Positions 1 to 8,655 are shown, counted from the first letter of the stretch. The stretch: DNA of 34,537 bases from QQVM01 sp035341855 (GCA_035341855.1 DAOQWA010000032.1:1-34537), one strand, 5' to 3'. Notes: generated by a model not told the origin, from the sequence alone. Numbers and translations are program-made.

Positions 1-283
1 TCTAAGTCCGGCTGCTTCCGAATATGCTATCAATCTGCTTTTACAAAGTTCCTTTAAAGAAGGCATTTGCCGGCCCCTGGATCCGAAAATACCTGTTGCT
101 CATAAATTTGGTGAAAGGGTTCTAAACAGTGTAGCTCAACTTCATGAGTTTGGAATTGTATACTACAACAATTCGCCCTATTTAATCGGGGTCATGACGA
201 AGGGTAACAATCTTTCTCCGCTAAAAGACACAATGGGAGAAATCTCCGGAATTGTATTCAATTACGTGCAGGCTAATTCTTAA
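1..283 (+). CDS. C-terminal part of a class A beta-lactamase-like serine hydrolase (5' end outside the window)
   Basis: The frame is open from the first base to a TAA at 281-283, giving the last 93 residues of a longer protein. It contains IPVAHKFGE, which corresponds to the KTG-box strand of penicillin-recognising serine hydrolases, with Phe in place of Thr. This is followed by LHEFGIVYYNNSPYLIGVMT, the typical beta-strand pair near the C-terminus of the Beta-lactamase2 family. The catalytic SxxK and SDN motifs would lie upstream and cannot be checked. Many proteins of this family in Bacteroidota are not resistance enzymes, so a drug-hydrolysing role should not be assumed. The gene converges on the next one, with only 3 nt between the two stop codons. 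Confidence 0.7.
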   Translation, partial: LSPAASEYAINLLLQSSFKEGICRPLDPKIPVAHKFGERVLNSVAQLHEFGIVYYNNSPYLIGVMTKGNNLSPLKDTMGEISGIVFNYVQANS

Positions 284-286
284 AAA

Positions 287-808
287 CTATTTGCCTTGTA
301 CGTTCGCATCTTCCGGAAATGTTTTTTTCCATGTCAGCAAATTTACCACTCTCGTTCCAACCTCATAAGAGTCGCCAAACTGTTTACGTAAGTATTCATC
401 CGGAAACTCATAGGTATATTGCATAACGCCAGCAGTGCTGATGACCGCCTGAGTATTGGAATATTCATTAGTCGATCGAAAATAGTTTTTGTACAGATAC
501 ACTCCCTTGACATCAGTAAGGTAAAAGCTTACATCATATGACTCTCCGGTTAAGTTATAAGAGTCGTAAAATTTTCCGTTATGAACAATTGCGACTTTTG
601 CTGCTCTGGGATATTTGTCAACATTATAAAGGGTATCGTAACGATAAAATTCCTGGGTAGATGAGACAAGCCAAATTCCTTCAATAGGATCAAGGCTATC
701 TTTTTTTTCGCTGAAGTAGGATTTAAATGAAGATTCGTTATTGGGTATTTGCGCCCGGTTAAAAAGCGAACAACAAACAAAACCTATTATCGTTAAAAGA
801 AATTTCAT
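287..808 (-). CDS. Small secreted protein of unknown function
   Basis: The gene encodes 173 residues starting at an ATG (806-808). The N-terminus (MKFLLTIIGFVCCSLFNRAQ) is a signal peptide with probable cleavage around RAQ, so the mature protein is periplasmic or exported. The rest is rich in Tyr, Asp and short beta-type segments, with IEGIWLVSSTQEFYRYD near the start of the mature part. 'EGIW' openings are common in lipocalin-like or calycin-like secreted proteins of this phylum, but I cannot assign a family. There is no Shine-Dalgarno sequence. A TAttTTTG element ends 5 nt before the ATG. The neighbour upstream on the same strand, the M28 peptidase, ends 90 nt away. Confidence 0.75.
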   Translation of the reverse strand: MKFLLTIIGFVCCSLFNRAQIPNNESSFKSYFSEKKDSLDPIEGIWLVSSTQEFYRYDTLYNVDKYPRAAKVAIVHNGKFYDSYNLTGESYDVSFYLTDVKGVYLYKNYFRSTNEYSNTQAVISTAGVMQYTYEFPDEYLRKQFGDSYEVGTRVVNLLTWKKTFPEDANVQGK

Positions 809-813
809 GTCAA

Positions 814-840
814 CAAAAATAAGGCTTTTTATTAATTCAA
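814..840 (-). promoter_or_regulatory. Candidate Bacteroidota promoter, TTG-N16-TAttTTTG
   Basis: On the reverse strand TTG (838-840) is followed after 16 nt by TATTTTTG (814-821), matching the TAnnTTTG -7 consensus of the Bacteroidota primary sigma factor. The start codon of the 173-residue gene lies only 5 nt further on. If the element is used, the transcript would have almost no leader. The spacing is slightly short and the region is AT-rich, so a chance match is possible. Confidence 0.4.
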
Positions 841-898
841 TTTATTGGGTGTTTCAGATGAACGTCTTGCTGTTTCTTTTTTAGCACTTGTATCAAGC

Positions 899-2455
899 TT
901 ACTGAATAACGCCGGCAAGCTTCATGGTGACCAACTGAATCAATTGGATCCTCTTTTTAAGAAGCGGTAAATCAATTTTATCGACAGTGTCGCTGACTTT
1001 ATGGTAATCTTTATGTACTCCATTAAAATAAAATAAATATGGAATATTTACTTTAGAAAAATTATAGTGATCGCTTCTGGAAGAAAATTTATTAGGCTCA
1101 TCGGGGGAATTAAATCTGTAGTCAAGAATTAGTTCCGGACCGGATGAATTACATTCTTCATTAATAGACAATAGGTTTTTGCTTAGATCTTTGTCTCCAA
1201 TCACATAAATATAATTTCCGGTCAGCTTGCCATCGTATACGGTATCTTTTCTTCCTATCATGTCAAGGTTTAGGTTGGCAATAATGGAGCTTGGCGGAAT
1301 TGGCAAATGATCGATGAAGTATGAGGAGCCTAACAACCCAATCTCTTCCCCGCTAAAGAGGCAAAAAACAATGGACCTTTCAAACTCTGCTCCATTTCTT
1401 TTTGCAATCACAAGATCACGTGCCATTTCCAGAATAGCAGCTACACCACTCGCGTTATCATCTGCTCCAGGGAAAAATGTAGAATCCATTGCTCCCAGGT
1501 GGTCGAAGTGGGCAGAGACAACGACATATTCGTCTCTTTTGTGTTTTCCTTCTATCATTCCAATAATATTTAGTCCCATTAAATCCTGTGGTCTACCCAT
1601 AATCGGAACAACAGCATCGGTTGAAGAGGAAAATGAAAATGGTTGTGTGCGTCTGTCAATATTTTTTTTGGCAATTTTAAACCTGTACTCTTCGTGCTCC
1701 GGGAAAAAATTCATTGCGAGATCTTCGGAAATAAAAATGACCGGAATAGAACCCGGGGCATTTGCCAGTCTATAAAAATCTGTGTGTCTTGCTTCATTAG
1801 AAAGGGAGTCGGCAGTGTTTTCAAGTTTTGATACAATTACGAAGACAACAGATGGTCGTTTCTCATAAATCACAGAAAGCTTTTTCTTCCAGTCCCGGCT
1901 CCATGATGTTGGGTGTTCCAGTTTTCTTCCGTATATTTTTCTACTCAAACCGGGAGGTTCTCCATCATACAATATGATTGCTTTATCTTTTACATTATGT
2001 CCTGCATAGTCATCATAAATTGAGTCTGAAATACCATAACCCAAAAACAACAAATTATCAAGCAAGATGGATGTGTCCTTGTAACCGTGCACGTAAAAAA
2101 AATCTTCTTTGAAAAGATAAAATTTTTGATGGGCTTCAATGTTGTATTGAAAATAGTGGTCCTGTAATAGCGAATACTCCTGCATATGGTCGTTCATTCC
2201 GATAAAGGGAGACAGCTCCAAATTTGTCATTCTTTCAACTAAAAAATTTGCTGCATTCTGTAGACCAATGGTCCCGGTCTTCCTTCCCTGCATAAATTCT
2301 GAAGATAGAATGCCTATATCTTCTTTTAGCTTTTCATCCGGAAGATCTATTCCTAAGTTCCGGACTTCTACCGATTGACCAACAGAGAATGATGGTAAAC
2401 AGGAAAGGAGGCCTGTGAATAAGGCAAAAGATAAAATGATCCGTATCCGATTCAA
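899..2455 (-). CDS. Secreted M28-family zinc metallopeptidase (aminopeptidase-like)
   Basis: The gene encodes 518 residues. The start is a TTG at 2453-2455; an in-frame stop lies 15 nt upstream and the next internal Met is residue 55, while the TTG start gives a good signal peptide (residues 1-26). A Cys19 in LLSC could be a lipobox, but the -2 residue is unusual. The C-terminal half is a peptidase M28 domain with all metal-site motifs: H316 in SAHFDH, D332 in GADDN, E370-E371 in SGEEIG, D398 in NLDMIGR and H485 in KDYH. E370 is the expected general base and the other residues bind two zinc ions. Residues 130-250 resemble the PA-type insert often found before this domain. It probably trims peptides outside the cytoplasm. 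It lies 40 nt downstream of rpiB and is probably co-transcribed. Confidence 0.88.
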   Translation of the reverse strand: MNRIRIILSFALFTGLLSCLPSFSVGQSVEVRNLGIDLPDEKLKEDIGILSSEFMQGRKTGTIGLQNAANFLVERMTNLELSPFIGMNDHMQEYSLLQDHYFQYNIEAHQKFYLFKEDFFYVHGYKDTSILLDNLLFLGYGISDSIYDDYAGHNVKDKAIILYDGEPPGLSRKIYGRKLEHPTSWSRDWKKKLSVIYEKRPSVVFVIVSKLENTADSLSNEARHTDFYRLANAPGSIPVIFISEDLAMNFFPEHEEYRFKIAKKNIDRRTQPFSFSSSTDAVVPIMGRPQDLMGLNIIGMIEGKHKRDEYVVVSAHFDHLGAMDSTFFPGADDNASGVAAILEMARDLVIAKRNGAEFERSIVFCLFSGEEIGLLGSSYFIDHLPIPPSSIIANLNLDMIGRKDTVYDGKLTGNYIYVIGDKDLSKNLLSINEECNSSGPELILDYRFNSPDEPNKFSSRSDHYNFSKVNIPYLFYFNGVHKDYHKVSDTVDKIDLPLLKKRIQLIQLVTMKLAGVIQ

Positions 2456-2495
2456 CAGAGAAATGATTTAATGCTTTCTAAAGTAAAATGAAAAA

Positions 2496-2933
2496 TCAAA
2501 GAGCAATTTTATTAACTCTTTGTGCATGTCTTCCACCCTCAAACTCCGTATTCAGAAAAATATCAATAAACTCTACTGCCTGCTCCTTTGAAACAAATCT
2601 AGCCGGAATACAAATCACATTAGCATCATTATGTTGTCGTGCCAAGGCAGCAATATCATTCTCCCAAACAATAGCTGCTCTAATTCCCTGGTGTTTGTTT
2701 GCGGTAATTGCAACACCATTGGCGCTTCCGCAAATCAGTATTCCAACATCTTCAACATGTTTTTCAATTGCTTTTGAAAGGGGGTGCACATAATCCGGAT
2801 AGTCTACAGAGTCGCCGGAGTTGGTGCCATAGTCACGAACCGGATACCCGGCTGAGTTTAATTTTTCCTTGATAAAGTTTTTGTATTCGAAACCGGCGTG
2901 ATCGCAACCAATGGCAATTCGGGCTTTTTTCAT
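2496..2933 (-). CDS. rpiB: Ribose-5-phosphate isomerase B
   Basis: The gene encodes 145 residues, the usual length for RpiB, which interconverts ribose 5-phosphate and ribulose 5-phosphate in the cytoplasmic pentose phosphate pathway. Visible motifs are IAIGCDHAGFEYK (D11, H12), the active-site Cys68 in GILICGSANG followed by ITANKHQGIRAA, H101 in ARQHND, and R112 and R135 for phosphate binding. CGSANG in place of the enterobacterial CGTGIG is a common variant in this phylum. The frame could be extended to 2972, but the ATG at 2933 starts exactly at the family's beta-strand 1, and a promoter-like element overlaps the extension. It leads a probable two-gene unit with the M28 peptidase. Confidence 0.95.
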   Translation of the reverse strand: MKKARIAIGCDHAGFEYKNFIKEKLNSAGYPVRDYGTNSGDSVDYPDYVHPLSKAIEKHVEDVGILICGSANGVAITANKHQGIRAAIVWENDIAALARQHNDANVICIPARFVSKEQAVEFIDIFLNTEFEGGRHAQRVNKIAL

Positions 2934-2959
2934 GATATACACAGATAAAAGGTTGATAC

Positions 2960-2993
2960 CAAAGGTACTCAAAATGTTATGAACATTGCCAAA
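2960..2993 (-). promoter_or_regulatory. Candidate promoter of rpiB, TTTG-N22-TAccTTTG
   Basis: Reading the reverse strand, TTTG (2990-2993) is followed after 22 nt by TACCTTTG (2960-2967), which fits the Bacteroidota -33/-7 pattern at the long end of the allowed spacing. The rpiB start codon is 26 nt downstream of the -7 box. This supports the ATG at 2933 over the longer reading frame. Confidence 0.5.
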
Positions 2994-3008
2994 ATATGAA
3001 TTCGTACC

Positions 3009-3164
3009 ATGTTGAATTTAAGGCATGTGAATAAGCCGCTATTAACACTATTTTTGTTGAGATTTATTTTTTCGGTGCTTAACATTTCAGAAGTTTATCT
3101 GGCTTTGTTCATTCCTCCATTGGTTATGAAACGAAATCAACAAAGCAAGAAAAAGTTAGTATAA
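3009..3164 (+). CDS. Possible small membrane protein (51 residues), doubtful
   Basis: An ATG at 3009 opens 51 codons ending in TAA. The predicted peptide has a basic start (MLNLRHVNK), a hydrophobic stretch of about 28 residues (LLTLFLLRFIF, then VYLALFIPPLVM) and a basic tail ending QQSKKKLV. This layout suits a single-pass or hairpin small membrane protein. There is no Shine-Dalgarno sequence and no recognised family. AT-rich DNA often gives hydrophobic short frames by chance, so this is only a candidate. Confidence 0.2.
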   Translation: MLNLRHVNKPLLTLFLLRFIFSVLNISEVYLALFIPPLVMKRNQQSKKKLV

Positions 3165-3436
3165 ATAATCAAAAAGTTCCTGACAAGGAAAAGAGTTATT
3201 TTGCAATCAAAATGAAAAAAAGAATGAACATGTAAGTTCTCAGCAACTGTTCATTAAATTCACATAACAATACTAATCAAATGCTTGTTACCAACAAACC
3301 TGTTCATAACAATAGTTCCTTTGTGTGTAAAGCATAAGTCAAGTAAAAGTCAAAAAAATTGCCAACAATACTAACAGGCTAATAGTAGTAATACATTTAT
3401 AAATTAATTTAAAATATATTTATATATTATAGAAGG

Positions 3437-4441
3437 ATGGAGACAAGGGAAATGAAATTAAAAAGAGTTTCTTTGCAGGGTTACCTGGAAGTTGATATCG
3501 ATCCCACGATGGACCTCTTCGGGGAAATTCAAAAACTAAAAAAAGAAAAAAATGCTATCATACTTGCACATTATTATCAGGATGCTGACATACAAGATAT
3601 TGCCGATTACATTGGAGACAGTCTGGGTCTTGCACAGCAAGCGGAAAAGGCAAAAGCGGATATAATTCTTTTCGCCGGTGTCCATTTTATGGCTGAGACA
3701 GCCAAGATCTTAAACCCCGGGAAGAAAGTACTTTTACCTGATCTAAGAGCAGGATGTTCACTATCTGATTCTTGTCCGCCTGAAGCTTTTGCTGCATTCA
3801 AGAAAAAACATCCTGATCATGTTGTAATATCCTATATAAATTGTTCTGCGGATATCAAAGCGATGAGTGATTTTATCTGTACCTCATCAAATGCTGCACT
3901 TATTGTAAATAGTATTCCTTCTGATCAAAAAATTATTTTCGCACCTGATAGAAATCTTGGATTGCATGTGATGAAGCAAACAGGACGTGACATGGTTCTT
4001 TGGAATGGCTCATGCATGGTTCATGAAATATTTTCTTTGGAAAAGATCCAAAGACTTAAGGCCAGACATCCTGATGCTGAGTTTATAGCTCATCCGGAAT
4101 GCGAGACGCCGGTCTTAGAGATTGCAGATTTTATTGGATCGACAACTGGTTTATTAAAGTATACTCAACAAAGACCGGGAAAGGAATTTATCGTTGCAAC
4201 TGAAGCCGGAATATTGCATCAGATGGCAAAGGCGTCTCCTGAGAAGACCTTTATTCCTGCACCACCGGATAATTCATGTGCCTGCAATGATTGTCCGCAT
4301 ATGAAGCTAAATACGCTGGAGAAATTGTATATTTGTTTGAAGTATGAGATGCCCGAACTCATCCTCGATGAGGACATCAGAAAAAAGGCACTTATACCAA
4401 TTCAACGTATGATGGATATCTCAAAAGCCCATGGTCTGTGA
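3437..4441 (+). CDS. nadA: Quinolinate synthase A
   Basis: The gene encodes 334 residues. NadA condenses iminoaspartate with dihydroxyacetone phosphate to quinolinate in de novo NAD synthesis, using an oxygen-sensitive 4Fe-4S cluster. The three cluster ligands are visible: C107 in AGCSLSD, C193 in NGSCMVHE and C286 in the CACNDCPHM motif. The N-terminal AIILAHYYQDADIQDIAD and DSLGLAQQA segments are characteristic of the family. The ATG at 3437 sits directly after GAAGG, so the ATG at 3452 is an alternative start and would remove 5 residues. The partners nadB and nadC are not in the window. The gene is followed after 4 nt by a secreted MORN-repeat gene, which is probably co-transcribed. Confidence 0.96.
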   Translation: METREMKLKRVSLQGYLEVDIDPTMDLFGEIQKLKKEKNAIILAHYYQDADIQDIADYIGDSLGLAQQAEKAKADIILFAGVHFMAETAKILNPGKKVLLPDLRAGCSLSDSCPPEAFAAFKKKHPDHVVISYINCSADIKAMSDFICTSSNAALIVNSIPSDQKIIFAPDRNLGLHVMKQTGRDMVLWNGSCMVHEIFSLEKIQRLKARHPDAEFIAHPECETPVLEIADFIGSTTGLLKYTQQRPGKEFIVATEAGILHQMAKASPEKTFIPAPPDNSCACNDCPHMKLNTLEKLYICLKYEMPELILDEDIRKKALIPIQRMMDISKAHGL

Positions 4442-4445
4442 TCTG

Positions 4446-6017
4446 ATGATTAAACTAAATTCATCCTCTATCAAGTTTTTCAATTCAGGGCTACTTTTGA
4501 TCGTAGTTTTATTTTTTTCTGTACATCAGAAAGCCTCTGCACAACGAGACCAGAATATCGATCCCAATGGATATAATATATTTTATTATCCCGATGGAAC
4601 AAAGTCGAGTGAAGGAAAGCTGAAAAATGGAAAGCCTGATGGTTATTGGAAGAGTTACCATGAGAATGGTATTTTAAAATCAGAAGGGAACAGATCAGAC
4701 TTTCAACTTGACAGTCTTTGGAAGTTTTATAATGAGAATGGAATAGTTACGGCAGAATATAATTATTCCAAGGGACTGAAAAATGGCGTTCAGCGAAACT
4801 ATTATGATTCAGGAATATTACAAACTGAGCAGAATGATTCAATGGGTGTTTTGCATGGACTAAAGAAACAGTACAACGAAGATGGAGTCTTAGTCAGGTC
4901 CACACCATATTTAAATGGTGTTGAAAACGGGATGGTAAAAGAGTTTCGAAATGATGGAACAATTATCACTATTACAACCTATAGGAATGGTTTTTTTCAA
5001 AAGGAAGAAAAGATCAACAGGGTAGACAAGCTGGGATTAAAACAAGGGGTTTACAAAACGTTTTACGAGAATGACGCATTGAAATCGGAAGGGTTTTACA
5101 AAGACGATAAAAAAAACGGAATATTCAAGGAGCTTTCACAAGATGGAAGGGTGATCAAGAAAGAAGAATATAAGATGGGGGTACTTATTGAACTTGCCGC
5201 AGCAGAGAAGGAGAGGTTTGAGGTTAAAAGAAATTATTATCCAACGGGTGCCACGAAAATTGTTGGAACATATAGAAAAGGTTTGCCCGACGGAGTGTTT
5301 CGGCAATATGACGAGACCGGTAACATTGATTCCGCTAAAGTATTTTCATCCGGAAGACTTTTACGCCAAGGAAAAATGGATAACCAGGGCAGAGAGCAAG
5401 GGGAGTGGAGAGAGTTTTATGAAAGTGGCCAGCTAAGATCTATTGGAAATTATGTAGATGGACTAAGAGAAGGTTTGTGGAAATTTAATCACGAGAATGA
5501 CTCGCTTGAACAAACAGGAAATTACGTTAAGGGAAAACCACAAGGCCCCTGGAAGTGGTACTATGCCAATGGACAACTGTGGCGTGAGGAAGTATATCTT
5601 AATGGTAAAGAGAATGGCTACATGATAGAATACAGCGATTCAGGAACGGTGATGGCAGAAGGAAATTATGTTGACGGGAAGCAAGAAGGAAAATGGATTT
5701 ACAGGATAGCGGAATATTTGGCTGAAGGCAATTTTCTGGACGGGAAGGAAGATGGAAAGTGGACACAGCACTATTCTTCCGGACAATTAGCATTTGAGGG
5801 AGAGTACCTTGACGGTCTGCCTACCGGTATACATAAATATTATTGGCCTAACGGAAAGATCCGAGAAGAGAGGAGCTACAGACTCGGTGACAGTGATGGT
5901 ATCTGGAGATATTTTGATTCCGGCGGCAGTCAGATCTTACAAGTACAATACAGAAGCGGTGTTGAAAAGAAATTAGACAAGGTAGATGTTCCCGAAGGAG
6001 GGCCTGCACCCAACTGA
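4446..6017 (+). CDS. Secreted MORN-repeat (YwqK/MORN_2-type) protein
   Basis: The ATG at 4446 gives 523 residues and a clear signal peptide (hydrophobic LLLIVVLFF, then KASAQ as cleavage site). An ATG at 4431 would add five residues and overlap nadA by 11 nt. The whole mature protein is about 18 repeats of 22-25 residues of the type G-x-W-x-x-Y-x-x-N/S-G-x-L-x-x-E-G-x-Y-x-x-G-x-x-x-G, for example GPWKWYYANGQLWREEVYLNG. This is the MORN_2 pattern found in proteins annotated as YwqK antitoxins, although large secreted Bacteroidota versions are unlikely to be antitoxins. Each repeat should add a beta-hairpin to an elongated sheet. The last 20 residues (KKLDKVDVPEGGPAPN) are low-complexity. The partner and exact role are unknown. 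It converges on RNase R, 9 nt away. Confidence 0.85.
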   Translation: MIKLNSSSIKFFNSGLLLIVVLFFSVHQKASAQRDQNIDPNGYNIFYYPDGTKSSEGKLKNGKPDGYWKSYHENGILKSEGNRSDFQLDSLWKFYNENGIVTAEYNYSKGLKNGVQRNYYDSGILQTEQNDSMGVLHGLKKQYNEDGVLVRSTPYLNGVENGMVKEFRNDGTIITITTYRNGFFQKEEKINRVDKLGLKQGVYKTFYENDALKSEGFYKDDKKNGIFKELSQDGRVIKKEEYKMGVLIELAAAEKERFEVKRNYYPTGATKIVGTYRKGLPDGVFRQYDETGNIDSAKVFSSGRLLRQGKMDNQGREQGEWREFYESGQLRSIGNYVDGLREGLWKFNHENDSLEQTGNYVKGKPQGPWKWYYANGQLWREEVYLNGKENGYMIEYSDSGTVMAEGNYVDGKQEGKWIYRIAEYLAEGNFLDGKEDGKWTQHYSSGQLAFEGEYLDGLPTGIHKYYWPNGKIREERSYRLGDSDGIWRYFDSGGSQILQVQYRSGVEKKLDKVDVPEGGPAPN

Positions 6018-6026
6018 TAAGGCGGA

Positions 6027-8399
6027 TTATTTTTTTCTCTTAGCCCCTGCAGCTCCGGGTCGCTTTTTGCTACCGGAACTTTTTTTATCAGGTCTTTGTT
6101 TTTTAATATTGGTTTTTGCAGGTGAGAGAGAGCCATGAGATTTTTTATCGTTCGATGGAAGAGGGGCCTCACCATTTACCAATCTCATGTCAATTTGCTT
6201 CCTTATAAGGTCACATCGAAGTATTTGAACCTTGACACTATCCCCAAGTGTATACTTTCTCCTTGTCCGGGATCCTATAACGCAATAGTTGGTGTCATCA
6301 AATTCATAAAAATCATCGTCGATATCACGCAATCGTATCATGCCCTCACATTTATTTTCGATAATTTCAACATAAAGGCCCCATTCCGTCACACCCGATA
6401 TTAAACCATCATATACTTCGCCAACCTTATCGAGCAGAAACTCAACCTGTTTATACTTTATGGACGCACGTTCAGCCTCAGATGCTTTAATTTCCATTTG
6501 AGTACTGTGTTTACACTGCTCTTCCAGCAGTTCTTTTACAGGCATTGCATCACTTTCAAGATAAGCTTGCAAAAGCCGGTGGACCAAAACATCCGGGTAT
6601 CTGCGAATTGGTGAGGTGAAGTGTGTATAATATTCAAAGGCCAAACCATAGTGACCAATATTCTCTGTAGTATAAATTGCTTTAGACATTGTACGAATTG
6701 CCAGTTGTTCCAGAACATTTTGTTCTTTTTTACCTTGTAAATTCTTCATCAGATCATTCAGAGAATGGGCAATTTCTCTGTCTGTGTCGATATTTAGTTT
6801 ATAACCAAAGCGATTCGCAAACTTTGTAAAGTTTTGTATGCGGTCTTGAACCGGCCCGTCGTGAACACGATAAACAAAAGGACGTTTAACAGCATTCATG
6901 GAGACATCGCCCTTATTGTTTTTAGTAGAATTTAGCAGGTGCATTTTACCAACACGTTCAGCTACGGAGCGATTAGCCAGGAGCATGAACTCTTCGATAA
7001 GCTTGTTGGCATCCTTGCTCTCCTTTAAATAGACTCCTATTGGTTTACCCGATTCATCAAGCCTGAACTTTACTTCCATTTTTTCAAATGCCACAGCACC
7101 TTTTTTGAAGCGCTCTTTCCTAAGTTTCACCGCCAGGTCGTTGAGCAGGAGAACCTCGGTTGACAATGGTCCTGTGCCATTTTCAATAATATCTTGCGCT
7201 TCTTCATAAGCAAAACGATGATCGGAATGAATGATGGTTTTACCGAACCAAACGTTATGAATCTTTGCATGACTATCAATCTCGAAGACGGCCGAAAAAC
7301 ACAGTTTGTCTTCATTGGGCCTAAGTGAGCAAACACCATTTGATAGTTTTTCAGGCAGCATTGGAATAACCCTGTCAACCAGATAAACAGAGGTCGCCCT
7401 GAAATAAGCCTCTTTATCAAGGAGAGTTGTGGGTCTCACGTAATGACTCACATCGGCAATATGCACACCAATTTCCCAACGATTTTCGGAGAGCACTTTG
7501 ATAGACAGAGCATCGTCGAAATCTTTGGCATCATGAGGGTCGATAGTAAAAGTGGTGACGCTCCTAAAATCCCTCCGCTTACCAATTTCGCTTTTAGGAA
7601 TTGTTGTCGGGATTTGTTCCGATTCTTTTTCAACCGGATCGGGAAATGCGAGGGGAAAGCCATACTCTGAAAGGATGGAATTCATCTCCACATCGTTTTC
7701 TCCGGGCCACCCAAGCAAGGAAACAATTTTTCCGATAGGGTTCTTAGCCTCAGGTGGCCACTCAACGATTTCTGCTACGACCTTCTGACCATTTTGTGCT
7801 TCACCAATCAGATGACGGGGGATGAAAATGTCTACAAGCATTTTATTGCTGTCGGGCAGAACAAAGGCATACTTTCCTGTTATTTGAAGCTTGCCCGCAA
7901 ACTCTATTCTTGAGCGTTCGAGCACCTCTGTAACGGCCCCCTCCAGTCTTTGGTTTTTATGGCGCGCATAAAGATAAATTCTTACACGATCACGATGGAG
8001 GGCGTTCTTTACGTTGCGGGGGGCAATGTACACGTCATCATCGTCATTTTCGCTAAGGAGGTATGCAGCTCCACTGGCAGTGATATCTATTACCCCCTCC
8101 ATATATGCATGCTTCGGTTTAAGCTTGAATTTTCCCGGGCTTACTTCAAGCAATTCCTCTTTAGTTCGCAGATCATTTAGAATAAACTGCACAGAACTTT
8201 TAAGATCCGAGTTCAGCTTGTCAAGATCAAGGTCATCACCAAGATTCTCGTGCGCCTTCTGGATCAGCGGCGACCGGATCAATTTAAAAACCTGTTTATA
8301 GTTGAAGTTTTTATATGGATGAAGATTGAACACCTTAAAAACTTCAGCAAGCACAATGTCGTTGAAGGGGCTGTCTTCTTTCTTTTTCTTCTTACTCAT
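6027..8399 (-). CDS. rnr: Ribonuclease R (RNB family 3'-5' exoribonuclease)
   Basis: The gene encodes 790 residues, a normal size for RNase R, a processive 3'-5' exoribonuclease that degrades structured RNA. Order of parts: basic N-terminus and winged-helix-like region (1-95), cold-shock/OB domains (about 96-235), RNB catalytic domain (about 275-610), S1 domain (about 657-741) and a Lys/Arg-rich tail (742-790). The RNB active site reads TIDPHDAKDFDDA, with D287, D293, D295 and D296 matching the four magnesium-binding aspartates. HFTSPIRRYPDVLVHR is the conserved RNA-binding block near the end of the domain. The start is an ATG followed by five lysines. No promoter was recognised by eye. Confidence 0.95.
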   Translation of the reverse strand: MSKKKKKEDSPFNDIVLAEVFKVFNLHPYKNFNYKQVFKLIRSPLIQKAHENLGDDLDLDKLNSDLKSSVQFILNDLRTKEELLEVSPGKFKLKPKHAYMEGVIDITASGAAYLLSENDDDDVYIAPRNVKNALHRDRVRIYLYARHKNQRLEGAVTEVLERSRIEFAGKLQITGKYAFVLPDSNKMLVDIFIPRHLIGEAQNGQKVVAEIVEWPPEAKNPIGKIVSLLGWPGENDVEMNSILSEYGFPLAFPDPVEKESEQIPTTIPKSEIGKRRDFRSVTTFTIDPHDAKDFDDALSIKVLSENRWEIGVHIADVSHYVRPTTLLDKEAYFRATSVYLVDRVIPMLPEKLSNGVCSLRPNEDKLCFSAVFEIDSHAKIHNVWFGKTIIHSDHRFAYEEAQDIIENGTGPLSTEVLLLNDLAVKLRKERFKKGAVAFEKMEVKFRLDESGKPIGVYLKESKDANKLIEEFMLLANRSVAERVGKMHLLNSTKNNKGDVSMNAVKRPFVYRVHDGPVQDRIQNFTKFANRFGYKLNIDTDREIAHSLNDLMKNLQGKKEQNVLEQLAIRTMSKAIYTTENIGHYGLAFEYYTHFTSPIRRYPDVLVHRLLQAYLESDAMPVKELLEEQCKHSTQMEIKASEAERASIKYKQVEFLLDKVGEVYDGLISGVTEWGLYVEIIENKCEGMIRLRDIDDDFYEFDDTNYCVIGSRTRRKYTLGDSVKVQILRCDLIRKQIDMRLVNGEAPLPSNDKKSHGSLSPAKTNIKKQRPDKKSSGSKKRPGAAGAKRKK

Positions 8400-8605
8400 A
8401 ATTTAAATAAAACAACATTAGAAAACACGTAAGGAATTCTGTGTCCTACATGAATTAATTAATGTGTAAGGTATGGAAACAAAATGGAGAAGAGTAAAGT
8501 AAAAGCACTAATTATGAAGCATAAGGAGTTGATAAGGGCATGCAGGTGTGAAAAACCTTTTTCATAACTTTTATTCTGTAAACAATAAGCAAGGCACACC
8601 CTCGT

Positions 8606-8613
8606 TACTTTTG
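8606..8613 (+). promoter_or_regulatory. Candidate -7 element TAcTTTTG for the coiled-coil gene
   Basis: TACTTTTG matches TAnnTTTG and lies 42 nt before the ATG at 8656, leaving room for a short leader that contains a Shine-Dalgarno-like AGAGGA (8645-8650). No TTG was found at the expected -33 distance, so this is only half of a promoter. Confidence 0.4.
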
Positions 8614-8655
8614 ATGTAAATAAAAATAAGCACCTAAACCCCAAAGAGGAACAAA

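Larger units (their letters stand above)
2934..3436. other. Divergent intergenic region between rpiB and nadA
   Basis: These 503 nt are strongly AT-rich. They hold the rpiB promoter candidate at the left end and one short open frame (3009-3164, listed separately). The last 40 nt before nadA are nearly pure A/T. I saw no tRNA, riboswitch core, long hairpin or repeat, and no clean TAnnTTTG element pointing towards nadA. Confidence 0.5.

Noticed and set aside
1..283. Antibiotic-resistance beta-lactamase
   Set aside because: Only the C-terminal 93 residues are visible, the KTG box is KFG, and housekeeping serine hydrolases share this region.
809..898. A shifted frame after the M28 stop on the reverse strand reading KLDTSAKKETARRSSETPNKLN-like sequence up to a TAA
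   Set aside because: It would need a frameshift right at the end of an already complete M28 domain, and the stretch is short. It could be a lost tail but is not supported.
4446..6017. Antitoxin of a toxin-antitoxin system
   Set aside because: The YwqK-antitoxin label rests on MORN repeats only. This copy is secreted, has about 18 repeats and no toxin gene beside it.
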